A stretch of 64,000 nucleotides of DNA from CAZOHG01 sp964579725 (GCA_964579725.1 CAZOHG010000009.1:1-64000), one strand, 5' to 3'. Positions 53,122 to 62,127 are shown, numbered from the stretch's first letter. The notes: generated by a model not told the origin, from the sequence alone. Numbers and translations are program-made.

Positions 53122-54297
53122 ATGCGTCGTTTTACCCAATTAGTGGTTGTGTTCCTGACATTGGCTTTGGTGTCCAGCCTGGCCTTTGCTCAGGACAGGG
53201 CCTTTTACAAGCCCACGAAAAATTTTTGGGGAAAACCGGACACGGTTCTTACCATGGATTTTTCCAAAATCAAAAAACCGGCTTCCCCCAAAGCGTTCCA
53301 GCAGGTGTTTCATTTCCCGCCCATTCGGCAGGACACGACCGGCACATGTTGGTGTTTTTCAGGAACATCCTTTTTGGAATCGGAGCTCTACCGAATCCAC
53401 AAGAAAAAAATCAAACTTTCCGAAATGTACACGGTCTATTGGGAATATGTGGAGAAAGCCCGGCGGTACATTCGCAAAAAAGGCCATTCGGCCTTTGGCG
53501 AAGGGTCGGAGCAGGATGCTGTCGTCAATCGCATTAAGCAGTACGGAATTGTTCGGGAGTCCGACTACAACGGCTTGCTTCCCGGGCAGAAAAAGTACAA
53601 TCACGCCAAGATGTTCCGAGAAATGCGGGATTATCTCCATTATTTGAAGGCTCACAATTACTGGGATGAAAAAATCGCCCTGGCCAACATCAAGATGATT
53701 TTGAATAAATACATGGGAAAACCCCCTGAAACAATTGAAGTGAATGGCCAGAAAATGACGCCCAAAGAATTTGCCCAATCTCTGGACTTGCCCCTGAACG
53801 ACTACGTGACTTTCATGTCGCTAAAATACCTGCCCTTTTACACCAAGGGTGAATACAAGGTCCCGGACAATTGGTGGCACAGCAAGGAATATTACAATGT
53901 ACCTCTAAAGGACTGGTACAAGGCGATTAAGAACGCCATTAAGAACGGATATTCCATTGCCATTGGAGGCGACGTCTCAGAACCCGGACACAACGGCGAG
54001 GCGGACATTGCCATTGTTCCTTCATTCGATATTCCGTACAAATCCATTAATCAGGACGCGCGCGAATTCCGCTGGTACAATCACACGTCCACAGACGACC
54101 ACGGAATTCATCTGGTGGGGTACACCCATTACAAGGGCCACGACTGGTTTTTGATCAAAGATTCCAGCTCGAGTGCGTACAAGGGGAAATTTAAGGGGTA
54201 TTTCTTTTTCCGGGACGATTTTGTGAAATTGAAAATGTTGACCTTTATGGTGCACAAGGATGCGGTTCGGGATTTGCTGGCGAAATTCCAGAAGTAG
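53122..54297 (+). CDS. secreted C1-family (bleomycin hydrolase/PepC-like) peptidase
   Basis: 391 residues from ATG 53122 with AAGGAGG upstream. Signal peptide 1-24 (VVVFLTLALVSSLAFAQ). The catalytic region RQDTTGTCWCFSGTSFLESE has Gln70 and Cys76, similar to the bleomycin hydrolase/PepC form. The His is in DDHGIHLVGYTHYKGHDW, and the position of the catalytic Asn is read as Asp in FLIKDSSSS, where papain-like enzymes have NSWG. A few families keep this change, so activity is likely but not certain. It is exported, unlike PepC, and is followed by a terminator at 54306. Confidence 0.88.
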   Translation: MRRFTQLVVVFLTLALVSSLAFAQDRAFYKPTKNFWGKPDTVLTMDFSKIKKPASPKAFQQVFHFPPIRQDTTGTCWCFSGTSFLESELYRIHKKKIKLSEMYTVYWEYVEKARRYIRKKGHSAFGEGSEQDAVVNRIKQYGIVRESDYNGLLPGQKKYNHAKMFREMRDYLHYLKAHNYWDEKIALANIKMILNKYMGKPPETIEVNGQKMTPKEFAQSLDLPLNDYVTFMSLKYLPFYTKGEYKVPDNWWHSKEYYNVPLKDWYKAIKNAIKNGYSIAIGGDVSEPGHNGEADIAIVPSFDIPYKSINQDAREFRWYNHTSTDDHGIHLVGYTHYKGHDWFLIKDSSSSAYKGKFKGYFFFRDDFVKLKMLTFMVHKDAVRDLLAKFQK

Positions 54298-54305
54298 CCT
54301 CTGCG

Positions 54306-54340
54306 AAAAGCCTCCGTCTCAATTCAGGCGGGGGCTTTTT
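54306..54340 (+). terminator. intrinsic terminator of the C1 peptidase gene
   Basis: AAAAGCCTCCGTCT (54306-54319) pairs, with two wobbles, with AGGCGGGGGCTTTT (from 54326), and a T-run follows. It lies 9 bp after the stop. Confidence 0.8.
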
Positions 54341-54527
54341 GCTGTGGGGGATGTCGAAAGTCAAAATGCCTTGAAAAAGAATCCCTATTATATTTTACTT
54401 GGGCTGGGAATTTGGGCAAAAATTTGAAAAAAGATTGTGCTCAAAAAGTTTCAGGCGTTCCGAACCGTGAATGCATTCGGGTGAATTGAAGAACGGGGCC
54501 CCTTTGTTGAAATTTTAGGGAAGAAGC

Positions 54528-54556
54528 TTGATTGTGGGAGTCAAAAAGCGTATCTT
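54528..54556 (+). promoter_or_regulatory. galT promoter
   Basis: TTGATT (54528-54533), 17-bp spacer, TATCTT (54551-54556). The leader is about 70 nt and holds GAGGAG before ATG 54633. Confidence 0.55.
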
Positions 54557-54632
54557 TACTTGAGTGTTGCTTTGGGGTAGGCGAGCGTTCGCGCGCTGGC
54601 AAAAGCGCGGTCAATTTTGAGGAGAAAATGCC

Positions 54633-55634
54633 ATGTCTGAATTTCGACACAATTTGGTAACCAATGAGTGGGTGGTTGTGGCAACGGAACGGGCCAGGCG
54701 CCCCAGCGATTTTTTGAGAAAAGAGGCACAGAAACCCATTCCCACTTACAGTGAAAAATGTCCTTTTTGTCCGGGAAACGAGAAAAACACGCCTGTGGCG
54801 GTGTACCGGTATCCGGCCGAGGGCGATTGGCAGGTACGGGTTGTTCCGAATAAATTTGCAGCGCTGAAACCGACGGAAAGCCTGGAGCGCGAACAGGTAG
54901 GACGCTATCTCAAGTTCGGGGGCTTCGGGTACGCCGAAGTGGTGATTGAAACGCCGCACCACAACAAAACGCTGGGTACCCTTTCGGTGGATGAGGTTTT
55001 TCAAGTTGTGCTGGCCTACAAAGCCCGCTACGATATTCTTTCAGCGGACGAACGAATTGATTTGGTCACCATTTTCCGAAATCACGGGGAACGCGCCGGT
55101 ACCTCTTTGGAACATCCCCACTCGCAAATTATTGCCACGCCTCTTGTCCCGTTGCGGGTACGGAATCAATTGGAGGAAACCCAGCGCTATTCGGCCAATT
55201 TAGGCACCTGCGTTTTTTGCGACATTCTGAAAGAGGAACAAAAAGTGGGGCAGCGTTTGGTTTTGGAAACCGAACACTTTGTGGCGTTCGAACCCTTTGC
55301 TTCCCGTTCACCGTTTGAGACCTGGATTCTGCCTAAACGCCACCAGTCGGTTTTCGGTGCCATTCATTTGAATGAACTCCACGATATGGCCCAAATCGTG
55401 CACGACGTGCTGTACAAAATTCACACCGGGCTGAAAAATCCCGACTACAATTTAATTTTGCAGTCAGCACCCACAAAGGAAGATGACGTGGACTATTACC
55501 ACTGGTACATTCGGATTATTCCGCGTTTGACGACGCCGGCGGGATTTGAGATGGGCACGGGGGTTTACATTACCACAGCTTACCCGGAAGAAACCGCCGA
55601 GTTTTTGCGAAGGGTGGAGGTAAAAGAATCCTGA
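54633..55634 (+). CDS. galT: galactose-1-phosphate uridylyltransferase
   Basis: 333 residues of the HIT-superfamily GalT. It swaps UMP between UDP-glucose and galactose-1-phosphate (Leloir pathway). CPFCPGNE at 43-50 holds one zinc pair, and HPHSQI at 161-166 holds the nucleophilic His163. NHGERAGTSLE and ETWILPKRHQSVF are family-like. The Leu/Ile-rich C-terminus (IIPRLTTPAGFEMGTGV) matches bacterial type GalT. Neither galK nor galE is adjacent. Distant members (ApaA-like/adenylyl transferases) are hard to exclude, but the C-x2-C and HPH set fits GalT well. Confidence 0.9.
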   Translation: MSEFRHNLVTNEWVVVATERARRPSDFLRKEAQKPIPTYSEKCPFCPGNEKNTPVAVYRYPAEGDWQVRVVPNKFAALKPTESLEREQVGRYLKFGGFGYAEVVIETPHHNKTLGTLSVDEVFQVVLAYKARYDILSADERIDLVTIFRNHGERAGTSLEHPHSQIIATPLVPLRVRNQLEETQRYSANLGTCVFCDILKEEQKVGQRLVLETEHFVAFEPFASRSPFETWILPKRHQSVFGAIHLNELHDMAQIVHDVLYKIHTGLKNPDYNLILQSAPTKEDDVDYYHWYIRIIPRLTTPAGFEMGTGVYITTAYPEETAEFLRRVEVKES

Positions 55635-55697
55635 CAAAGGGGGTGACGCAAAAAATCGCCCTAAATCCGTGAAACCCCAATTAGGAGAAAAACCGAC

Positions 55698-56378
55698 ATG
55701 TTTTTTGCGCCGATCATTCTTCTTATTTTGTTCATCTATTTTATTGTTCTCGTCGGATTGTTTGCGTTTGTAGAGGTTGGGGCGATTGCGTACGTGTTTG
55801 ACAAAATCGGTGTTTCTCAGGAGTATGTGTTTTCTCTGCTTTTTTTGACGCTCGTCGGAAGTTTTATCAACATCCCGATTAAGCGGATTCATTCCGGCGA
55901 GTTGGAACCCACCGGACAGATCGTCCATTTTTGGGGGTACCGTTTTGTGATCCCAGGAACGCGTTACCCGCAGCAAACCCTCATTGCGATTAATGTGGGT
56001 GGGGCGCTCATCCCCGCACTGCTGGCTCTTTATCTTTTTGTTGCCCACTGGCACCTTTTTGGGGCGAACCTCTTTTCGCTTCTCATTGTAACGGCGGTTG
56101 TTCACAAAGTCGCCCGCCCTGTTAGGGGAATGGGTATTACCACCCCGGCTTTTTTGCCTCCCCTTCTGGCCGCTTTGGTCGCCTTGATTTTTGCGCCCGC
56201 TCACGCTCCGGTGGTGGCCTACGTTTCGGGAACTCTGGGCACGTTAATTGGAGCCGATTTGCTCAATCTCAAAAAAATTCCCGAATTGGGAGCGCCCGTG
56301 GCTTCCATTGGCGGAGCAGGAACTTTTGACGGTGTTTTCCTCACGGGGATTATTGCCGTGCTGCTGGCCGCGTGGTAG
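55698..56378 (+). CDS. DUF1614 family membrane protein
   Basis: 226 residues with about six to seven hydrophobic helices. The family-like ends are IKRIHSGELEPTGQIVHFWGYRFVIPGTRYPQQTLIAINVGGALIP in the middle and GAPVASIGGAGTFDGVFLTGIIAVLLAAW at the C-terminus. The family occurs in archaea and anaerobic bacteria and has no known function. It precedes a FetAB-like ABC exporter by 12 bp, and the three genes are likely one operon. A role in metal or membrane stress is only a guess. Confidence 0.78.
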   Translation: MFFAPIILLILFIYFIVLVGLFAFVEVGAIAYVFDKIGVSQEYVFSLLFLTLVGSFINIPIKRIHSGELEPTGQIVHFWGYRFVIPGTRYPQQTLIAINVGGALIPALLALYLFVAHWHLFGANLFSLLIVTAVVHKVARPVRGMGITTPAFLPPLLAALVALIFAPAHAPVVAYVSGTLGTLIGADLLNLKKIPELGAPVASIGGAGTFDGVFLTGIIAVLLAAW

Positions 56379-56390
56379 AGGACCCTTTCG

Positions 56391-57119
56391 ATGGAAGCTG
56401 CCCCGCCCCTTTTTCAATTTGAACATGTCTTTTTGGAAAAGAAGAATCGCTCGGTGCTGGCGGATGTAAATCTGACGGTTGCTTCGGGAGAATTTTTGAC
56501 GATTCTGGGTCCCTCGGGAGCAGGCAAAACCACCTTGCTGCGGTTGTTCAATTTTCTGGAAACGCCCACACGCGGCCGCGTTTTTTTCGGGGGGAAAGCG
56601 CTACCGGAGTGGTCGGCACCTCGCCTGCGCCGGAAAGTGATTCTGGTCTTGCAAAAGCCCGTTTTATTTGAAGGAACCGTTCGGCAAAATCTGATTGTCG
56701 GCTTGACGCTGGCCAAAAAATCGATCCCAAAAGAAGCCCAATTAAAAGAGTTGCTTCGAAAGTGCGGGCTACCAGGCGAGATTCTAAATGAAAAAGCCGA
56801 CCACCTTTCGGGCGGTGAACAACAACGGCTCGCCCTTGCGCGGGCATTGGCTTTGGACCCCGATGTGTTGTTGTTGGACGAGCCGACGGCGTCCCTGGAC
56901 GTGGAATCGGAGCGAAGACTGATTGACCAAATTGTGCAGGAGAACCAGGAGGGCGGACGCACGATTGTGTGTGTGACCCATTCGCTTCCGTTGGTGCGGG
57001 CGGCCACGCGGTTGATTTTTCTGGAGAGCGGGCGGGTTGTGTCTGATCGCCCGTCAGCCTCCGACGAGGAAATTCGCACATTTCTCAAAAAGGCTTTGGA
57101 TGCAAAAAACGATCATTGA
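56391..57119 (+). CDS. ABC transporter ATP-binding protein, FetA/YbbL-like
   Basis: 242 residues. Walker A GPSGAGKTTLLRL (near 41-53), signature LSGGEQQRLALARALA, Walker B LLLDEPTASLD and the switch His in VTHSLP are all intact. Its permease partner (57100) overlaps it by 20 bp, and the pair matches FetAB, an iron exporter/peroxide-resistance system in E. coli. The ATPase alone resembles PstB and phosphonate ATPases, so the assignment rests on the permease. Confidence 0.88.
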   Translation: MEAAPPLFQFEHVFLEKKNRSVLADVNLTVASGEFLTILGPSGAGKTTLLRLFNFLETPTRGRVFFGGKALPEWSAPRLRRKVILVLQKPVLFEGTVRQNLIVGLTLAKKSIPKEAQLKELLRKCGLPGEILNEKADHLSGGEQQRLALARALALDPDVLLLDEPTASLDVESERRLIDQIVQENQEGGRTIVCVTHSLPLVRAATRLIFLESGRVVSDRPSASDEEIRTFLKKALDAKNDH

Positions 57120-57885
57120 TTTGACCTTGTGGCAGCTTGCGCTGGCCTTTTTGTTGATCGGGGTGGTGTACGCCGTGGCGTTGGTGGAACGCCTCAATCT
57201 GGGCAAGGACATTTTTGTGTCTGCGGCCAGAATGACCGTCCAATTGGTTCTTCTGGCGCTGGTTCTGAAATTTGTTTTTGCCGTTGAAGCCTGGTTCTTA
57301 GTCCTGTTGATTTTCCTCTGGATGGTATTTTGGGCCGCTCAAGCCGTGGCTCAGCGCACAGGCGTTCGCTTCCGGGGAATGAAAAAGATTGTTTTTTGGT
57401 CGCTTTTGGTCGGCGGCGGCAGCGTGACGTTTTTCTTTGTTTTGATGGTGGTACACCCCAGCCCCTGGTACCAACCGCGTTATTTCATCCCCCTGGCTGG
57501 CATGATTATGGGAAATTCAATGAACGGCAGTGCTCTCGCTCTGGAGCGCTTTTACAGTGACGTCCGCCAAAATCGGTTGGGGATTGAAACCCTTTTGGCT
57601 TTGGGGGCAACGGCTGCCCAGTCGTCGCGCCAGGCCTACCGCAAAGCCTTCCGTGCCGCCCTGTTGCCTCCACTCATGGCAATGAGCAGCATGGGAATTG
57701 TCAGTATTCCGGGGATGATGACAGGGCAGATTCTTTCCGGCACCGCACCCCTCATTGCTGTAAAATACCAAATAGCCATTATGACGGCCATTGTAGGAAC
57801 GGTTGCCCTCAATGCGCTTTTGATCCTCAATTTTGAGCGTAAGGTTTTGTTTAACAAATTTCACCAGTTGGTTCTTGAAGAGTAA
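57100..57885 (+). CDS. UPF0014/FetB-like ABC transporter permease
   Basis: 261 residues from ATG 57100, which overlaps the ATPase gene by 20 bp; frames start earlier but lack a ribosome site. It has about seven hydrophobic helices. Family features are GKDIFVSAARMTVQLVLLALVLKFVF near the start, PLAGMIMGNSMNGSALALERF (about 130-150), ETLLALGATAAQSSRQAYRKAFRAALLPPLMAMSSMGIVSIPGMMTGQILSG and AIMTAIVGTVALNALL. In E. coli FetB forms an iron exporter with FetA. Metal export is the best guess here. Another metal-linked locus (ArsR, ferritin-like/VIT1) lies 3 kb downstream. Confidence 0.88.
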   Translation: MQKTIIDLTLWQLALAFLLIGVVYAVALVERLNLGKDIFVSAARMTVQLVLLALVLKFVFAVEAWFLVLLIFLWMVFWAAQAVAQRTGVRFRGMKKIVFWSLLVGGGSVTFFFVLMVVHPSPWYQPRYFIPLAGMIMGNSMNGSALALERFYSDVRQNRLGIETLLALGATAAQSSRQAYRKAFRAALLPPLMAMSSMGIVSIPGMMTGQILSGTAPLIAVKYQIAIMTAIVGTVALNALLILNFERKVLFNKFHQLVLEE

Positions 57886-57908
57886 GCGGCCTTGATTTTT
57901 CCCCTTGT

Positions 57909-58538
57909 CTACCGGCTCTCCGCTACTGCTAACACCTTTTTTAGCCGTTTGATTTGAGACGGGCGCATGGATGGCATTCGTTTGGCAATCACCTCCGCAA
58001 ACGCAGCTTTGTTGGCCGCATCTACGGCGGCTACGATGGCTTCCGCCCGTTGCGGTACATCCTTTGGTCGACAGTTTGTTAGGTGTTTGAGTAGGTAGGG
58101 GAAAAGCGTCCGGCGGTACGCGTCATTGTGGGCGGCAACAAGGGAAAGAGTCTTAATCCCTCTGTCCACCGTAATCACCGAACCCGATTCAATGGCCCGA
58201 ATAATCTCGTCTCGATGCTCAAAAAGCACGGGTGCCTTCAAAGGGGCAATTGTGGACAGCGCGATCATCGCGCCCCACACCAAGCGATTGTTCCGGCTGC
58301 TTAGAAGGTCTAAAAATTCCGTGGCGTAATCGGCGATAAGCTCGGGGGCAATGTAGCCGATTTCGTACAGGACTTTAATACAATCGCTTTGAATGTTGCG
58401 ATCTCGGTTTTTCAGATTTGCAACAAGTTCTTGAATCTCATCCGTCGCCTTTGTTGCAGCTAATTCTGCGGCCAATTCCTGGTTGGGGACGTCGTCGCGC
58501 CTCCCGAGCACCGAGGCCAATTTTTCTAAGACCGACAT
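57909..58538 (-). CDS. HEAT-repeat-like protein
   Basis: 209 residues, mostly alpha helical with two-helix repeats: IQSDCIKVLYEIGYIAPELIADYATEFLDLLSSRNNRLVWGAMIALSTIAPLKAPVLFEHRDEIIRAIESGSVITVDRGIKTLSLVAAHNDAY. The order and Ala/Leu pattern fit HEAT or armadillo-like repeats. There is no signal peptide or membrane segment, so it is cytoplasmic. GGGAGG lies 8 bases before the ATG. The partner is unknown. It is convergent with fetB. Confidence 0.75.
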   Translation of the reverse strand: MSVLEKLASVLGRRDDVPNQELAAELAATKATDEIQELVANLKNRDRNIQSDCIKVLYEIGYIAPELIADYATEFLDLLSSRNNRLVWGAMIALSTIAPLKAPVLFEHRDEIIRAIESGSVITVDRGIKTLSLVAAHNDAYRRTLFPYLLKHLTNCRPKDVPQRAEAIVAAVDAANKAAFAEVIAKRMPSMRPSQIKRLKKVLAVAESR

Positions 58539-59261
58539 ATTGTGAACCTCCCATTATTTTTGTCCAATTGGTTTTTCCGTTTGACGGATCGACAACCGCT
58601 TCCAGGTCAGTTCTTTTAAAATTCGCCGTGTTTCCTGGCGTGGTTCGAAAATGTTCCTTACCGTACTCAATGGCAAAAGAACAGGCGGGTTCGCGTTTCG
58701 GTATCTCAAAAACGCATTGAGCGATTTGGCTTTACGAAGCAAATGTAAAAAATGTCCCCGATAGATGCAAACAAAAATTGCTGAAAACACGAAAACAACA
58801 AGCGCCTATTTTTAAACAAAAAAGAAAAGGTGAACCGGAAAGGGAATTCCCCCTTTTTTGTGTTTTGCTACGCGCACCCGCAATCGGCTTCCGATGTTTG
58901 GGAAAAAAGTTTCTGGGTAACGTTGAACGAAACACCGGAGCCCCCAAAAAAAGTGTCGGTGGAAGAACATTTCGCGTGTTCGGTTTTTTATTCGCCCATT
59001 TGAATTCCGGTGCCCGGTTTTCGACTTGCGTTTTGGAAAAATAGGGGATATTTTTAAACGGTCGGAGTGCTTTTGCAATTTTGAGGAAACAGTGCCAGAA
59101 AACGGGGGCAGATAAGAGTTGTCTATCCGGGCAAGGACTTTTCCGGGGAAGGTGACCTGAAACGGCTTGTTCCGAAAAGGTGGCGCAAAGCGCCTCCACT
59201 TTTAAAATTTTAAAATCAGTCGAGCACGTTTCTGAAAAAAAATCAGTCAAGGAGTGACCGA
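58539..59261. other. intergenic region, about 720 bp, no convincing gene
   Basis: It separates divergent genes. Several open frames cross it on both strands, but they are Arg/Lys/Pro/Cys-rich, unlike neighbours, and lack ribosome sites. A short hairpin AAAGGG-AATTCC-CCCTTTTTT lies around 58838-58858 and resembles a weak terminator. AAGGAG at 59249-59254 serves the next gene. Confidence 0.45.
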
Positions 59262-60092
59262 TTGAAAGGTAAATTTCGTTGGTTTTTATTGATTTGGGTT
59301 TTTACCGCTGTGCCCGCAATCGCTCAACAATTCGGTGTGCGTGTGGACATGGGGATCGTCCAATCCGATGAAATTCGGGAGGCTTCCGGCCTGGCTGCCA
59401 GCCGCAAAAACCCGGGCGTTTTGTGGACGCACAACGATTCAGGAAACAGAAATCGGGTTTTCGCCCTGGACACGCTGGGACGACATCTGGGGACGTACTG
59501 GTTGTCCGGCGTGTCCAATCGAGATTGGGAGGACATCGCGATGGGGCCAGGCCCCGTTGAGGGTGAGGAGTACCTTTACATTGCAGAGATCGGCGACAAT
59601 TCCCTCCGGTACGACGTGAAATACATTTACCGTGTGCGGGAACCTCGCGTTCGTGTTGGGCAAACACCTGTAGATACGGTTCTGTTGGGGGTGGAACGTC
59701 TGCCGTTTCGCTATCCTGACGGCCGACACAACGCCGAAACGCTCATGGTGGACCCCCTCACGCAGGACATTTTTGTTGTGTCCAAAGGAGGCGACACAAA
59801 GGTGTACCGGAAGGCTTCTCCGGCTGTTTTTTACCCCGCACCCACGCTTCAGGTGGATACATTGGTGCTTGTGGGAAAATTGCCATTCCGTACCGCTGTT
59901 GGCGGCGATATTTCCCCGGACGGAAAGGGAATTCTGATTAAAAATAAAATCGCCATTTATTATTGGCAGCGCGGCGAGAATCAGACCGTTGCCCAGGCTC
60001 TAAAAGCACCCCCCAAAATGGTGCCTTACGTTAAAGAACCGCAGGGGGAGCCGTCACCTGGGCGTTCGATTTGTCTGGCTACTACACGGTGA
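59262..60092 (+). CDS. secreted beta-propeller-like protein, N-terminal part of a frameshifted gene
   Basis: 276 residues from TTG 59262, with AAGGAG 7 bases upstream. Signal peptide 1-21 (FLLIWVFTAVPAIAQQ), then a domain with ASGLAASRKNPGVLWTHNDSGNRNRVFALDTLGRHLG, SNRDWEDIAMGPG, YLYIAEIGDNSLRYD and GGDISPDGKGILIKN. These DWED/AEIGDN blocks recur in a beta-propeller-like secreted group, but I cannot name the enzyme. The frame closes as ...QGEPSPGRSICLATTR, an unnatural end. The other frame continues as AVTWAFDLSGYY... with the sorting domain, so one base is missing near 60044-60048. Confidence 0.8.
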   Translation: MKGKFRWFLLIWVFTAVPAIAQQFGVRVDMGIVQSDEIREASGLAASRKNPGVLWTHNDSGNRNRVFALDTLGRHLGTYWLSGVSNRDWEDIAMGPGPVEGEEYLYIAEIGDNSLRYDVKYIYRVREPRVRVGQTPVDTVLLGVERLPFRYPDGRHNAETLMVDPLTQDIFVVSKGGDTKVYRKASPAVFYPAPTLQVDTLVLVGKLPFRTAVGGDISPDGKGILIKNKIAIYYWQRGENQTVAQALKAPPKMVPYVKEPQGEPSPGRSICLATTR

Positions 60093-60448
60093 GCGAAGGC
60101 CTGCACCCACATCTGTATTTTTATCCGTGGCTCACAACGGTTGTTCGTTCCAAACAGAAGCATTCACCGGATAATTTTACCCTAAAGCAAAACTTTCCCA
60201 ATCCGTTCAATCCGGCTACCACCATCGACTTTCGCTTGGCTGTAACTGCTCGGGTTGAATTGGCCGTTTTTGCTCTCTCAGGGCAGCGGGTGCGGGTTCT
60301 GGTGCACGGCGTTCAGACGGCGGGGTTCCACACTGTCCGGTGGAACGGGCGCAATGAGGCGGGGCGAATGGTGCCAAGCGGGGTGTACCTGTACCGCCTA
60401 CGGGCAGGCGGCCAGACTAAAATCGGAAAAATGACGTTGCTACGGTGA
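60051..60448 (+). pseudogene. C-terminal part of the 59262 gene with FlgD-Ig/type IX-like sorting domain
   Basis: In the +1 frame AVTWAFDLSGYYTVSEG joins smoothly to the upstream part. After a linker, NFTLKQNFPNPFNPATTIDF begins an FlgD-Ig-like sorting domain that ends GGQTKIGKMTLLR. It has no start or signal of its own, so it is the continuation of the upstream frame. If the run GGGGG (60044-60048) were six G, the two parts would read as one protein (QGGAVTW...). Confidence 0.8.
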
Positions 60449-60614
60449 ACCGACTCAAAATCGGCGGTTTTAAAGTCTCTCGAAGACCCCTGTTAGAGGT
60501 CCACCGGGCAGCTTTTGGCTCTTTTGGTTTGGGAGGGAAAAGATGCCGTTTTTCCCCAAAAAATTCTCCCCTGATTTTTGCCTTTTTTGACAGAAAGAAA
60601 ATCCCTAAATTGTA

Positions 60615-60643
60615 TTGAAAATTAGGCCGGACTTTCGTAAATT
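60615..60643 (+). promoter_or_regulatory. promoter of the ArsR-type gene
   Basis: TTGAAA (60615-60620), 17-bp spacer ending TTTCG, TAAATT (60638-60643). Same form as the fba, etfB and yebC promoters. Confidence 0.6.
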
Positions 60644-60697
60644 ATTGCACAAACATGCAAAAAAAGAGCAACCCGAACACGAAAGGATGGTGCCACA

Positions 60698-61021
60698 ATG
60701 AGAAAAGGTGGACGTATGTCCGATCCCCGAAGCCGTTTTTTTATGGCATTGGCCTGCGATCAGCGGTTGAAGATTCTGGAGCTGCTGCGTGAAAAGGAGC
60801 GCTGTTCCTGCGAATTGGTTCCGCTGCTGAACATCGATCCGTCGGTGGTTTCTCGTCACCTGTCCCTATTGCGGGACGCCGGTTTGATCGAAGGTCGAAA
60901 GCAAGGGATTAATATCTATTATTCGATCGCGGACAGGCGGATATTCGACTTGCTGGATATTGCGAAACAGCTCATTCAGGCCTGGTTTGAAAAACGTCAA
61001 AAACTGTTTGAGCAGCTTTAA
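60698..61021 (+). CDS. ArsR/SmtB-family metalloregulator
   Basis: 107 residues (101 from the internal ATG 60716, which has AAAGGTGG upstream). The winged helix reads DQRLKILELLREKERCSCELVPLLNIDPSVVSRHLSLLRDAGLIEGRKQGINIYYSI. Cys residues in ERCSCELV match the alpha-3 metal site (CxC) of ArsR/CadC-type sensors. It probably represses itself and perhaps the ferritin-like/VIT1 gene 136 bp downstream until metal binds. Confidence 0.9.
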   Translation: MRKGGRMSDPRSRFFMALACDQRLKILELLREKERCSCELVPLLNIDPSVVSRHLSLLRDAGLIEGRKQGINIYYSIADRRIFDLLDIAKQLIQAWFEKRQKLFEQL

Positions 61022-61156
61022 TGGGTTGACGGCTCTCGGGGCGACACAAGTTTTCGGCATGTCACGGCCTTTTTGAGGGGGAAACCCCGCCGGAAATCGG
61101 AGGATTTCTTGGAAGTCAGGGTAAAAACCCAAATAATCTAATAAGAATCTGGTAAA

Positions 61157-62044
61157 ATGGAAGAGTTTAGAATGGAAGAAAAAATGCATTTGGACGAGGA
61201 CCTGAAAAAACTCCTGTTGGAATTTCAGCGTGAGGAAATTACTGAACATTACGTGTACGCCAAATTGGCCCGTCGGGCAAAGGGCAAAAATCGTGAGGTG
61301 TTGAAACAGATTTCCGACGAAGAATTGGGACATTTTCGCACGTGGAAAAAATACACGCAGGAAGATGTGAAACCGAATCGCTTTAAGATTGGATTTTACA
61401 GTTTGTTACAACGCATTTTCGGACTCACATTTGCCGTGAAACTCATGGAAATGGGAGAGGTGCACGCCCAGGAAGATTACCGGAAAATCGTTAAACGCTT
61501 TCCTGAAACGGCCGGTATTGTGAGCGACGAAGACCGGCACGAAAAGTACTTGCTCAATTTAATCGAAGAGGAAAAGCTCAATTACGTGGGTTCCATTGTG
61601 TTGGGTTTAAATGACGCCCTCGTCGAGCTTACGGGTGCTCTGGCAGGTCTGACGTTTGCCCTGGGCAAATCTCGCTTGATTGCTTTGGCCGGGCTCATTA
61701 CGGGCATTGCGGCCTCGCTTTCCATGATGACCTCCGAATACCTCTCCAAAAAGGCGGAAAACGAAGCCAATCCGATGCGGGCGTCGATTTACACGGGCAT
61801 TGCTTACATTTTTACCGTTCTCTTTTTGGTCGTGCCCTATTTTTTATTTGCCAGTCCGTATTTGGCGTTACCGGTCATGTTGCTGATTGGAATCGGTATT
61901 ATTCTGCTCTTCACCTTTTTTGTTTCAGTCACGAAGGATCAACCCTTCGGGGTTCGATTTTTGGAAATGGCCGCCATTAGTCTGGGGGTTGCCTTTGTTT
62001 CATTCGGCATTGGTTACGTGCTGAATAAATGGCTTGGTGTGTAA
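61157..62044 (+). CDS. ferritin-like domain fused to VIT1/CCC1 metal transporter
   Basis: 295 residues; the internal ATG 61172 has a better ribosome site (GGAAGAG) and would give 290. The N-terminal half (about 15-145) is a rubrerythrin/ferritin-like bundle with metal-type Glu/His: EITEHYVYAKLA, EELGHFRTW, MGEVHAQEDY, DEDRHEKYLL. The C-terminal half is a VIT1/CCC1 domain with about five helices (VLGLNDALVELTGALAGLTFAL, GLITGIAASLSMMTSEYLSKKAE). Relatives such as MbfA export iron under peroxide stress. It follows an ArsR-type regulator and may respond to iron or manganese. It is preceded by no clear own promoter. Confidence 0.9.
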   Translation: MEEFRMEEKMHLDEDLKKLLLEFQREEITEHYVYAKLARRAKGKNREVLKQISDEELGHFRTWKKYTQEDVKPNRFKIGFYSLLQRIFGLTFAVKLMEMGEVHAQEDYRKIVKRFPETAGIVSDEDRHEKYLLNLIEEEKLNYVGSIVLGLNDALVELTGALAGLTFALGKSRLIALAGLITGIAASLSMMTSEYLSKKAENEANPMRASIYTGIAYIFTVLFLVVPYFLFASPYLALPVMLLIGIGIILLFTFFVSVTKDQPFGVRFLEMAAISLGVAFVSFGIGYVLNKWLGV

Positions 62045-62127
62045 GCGTCCCAACAGACCTTTGGAAAATTGAGGAAACGGATTCGATTTGCTGTGCCACG
62101 GGTGCGGCGTGCTTCTTGAGAAACAGA

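Noticed and set aside
58554..59250. Several frames of 78-172 codons in the gap before 59262
   Set aside because: Basic, Cys/Pro-rich composition, no ribosome sites and mutual overlap on both strands; best read as non-coding.
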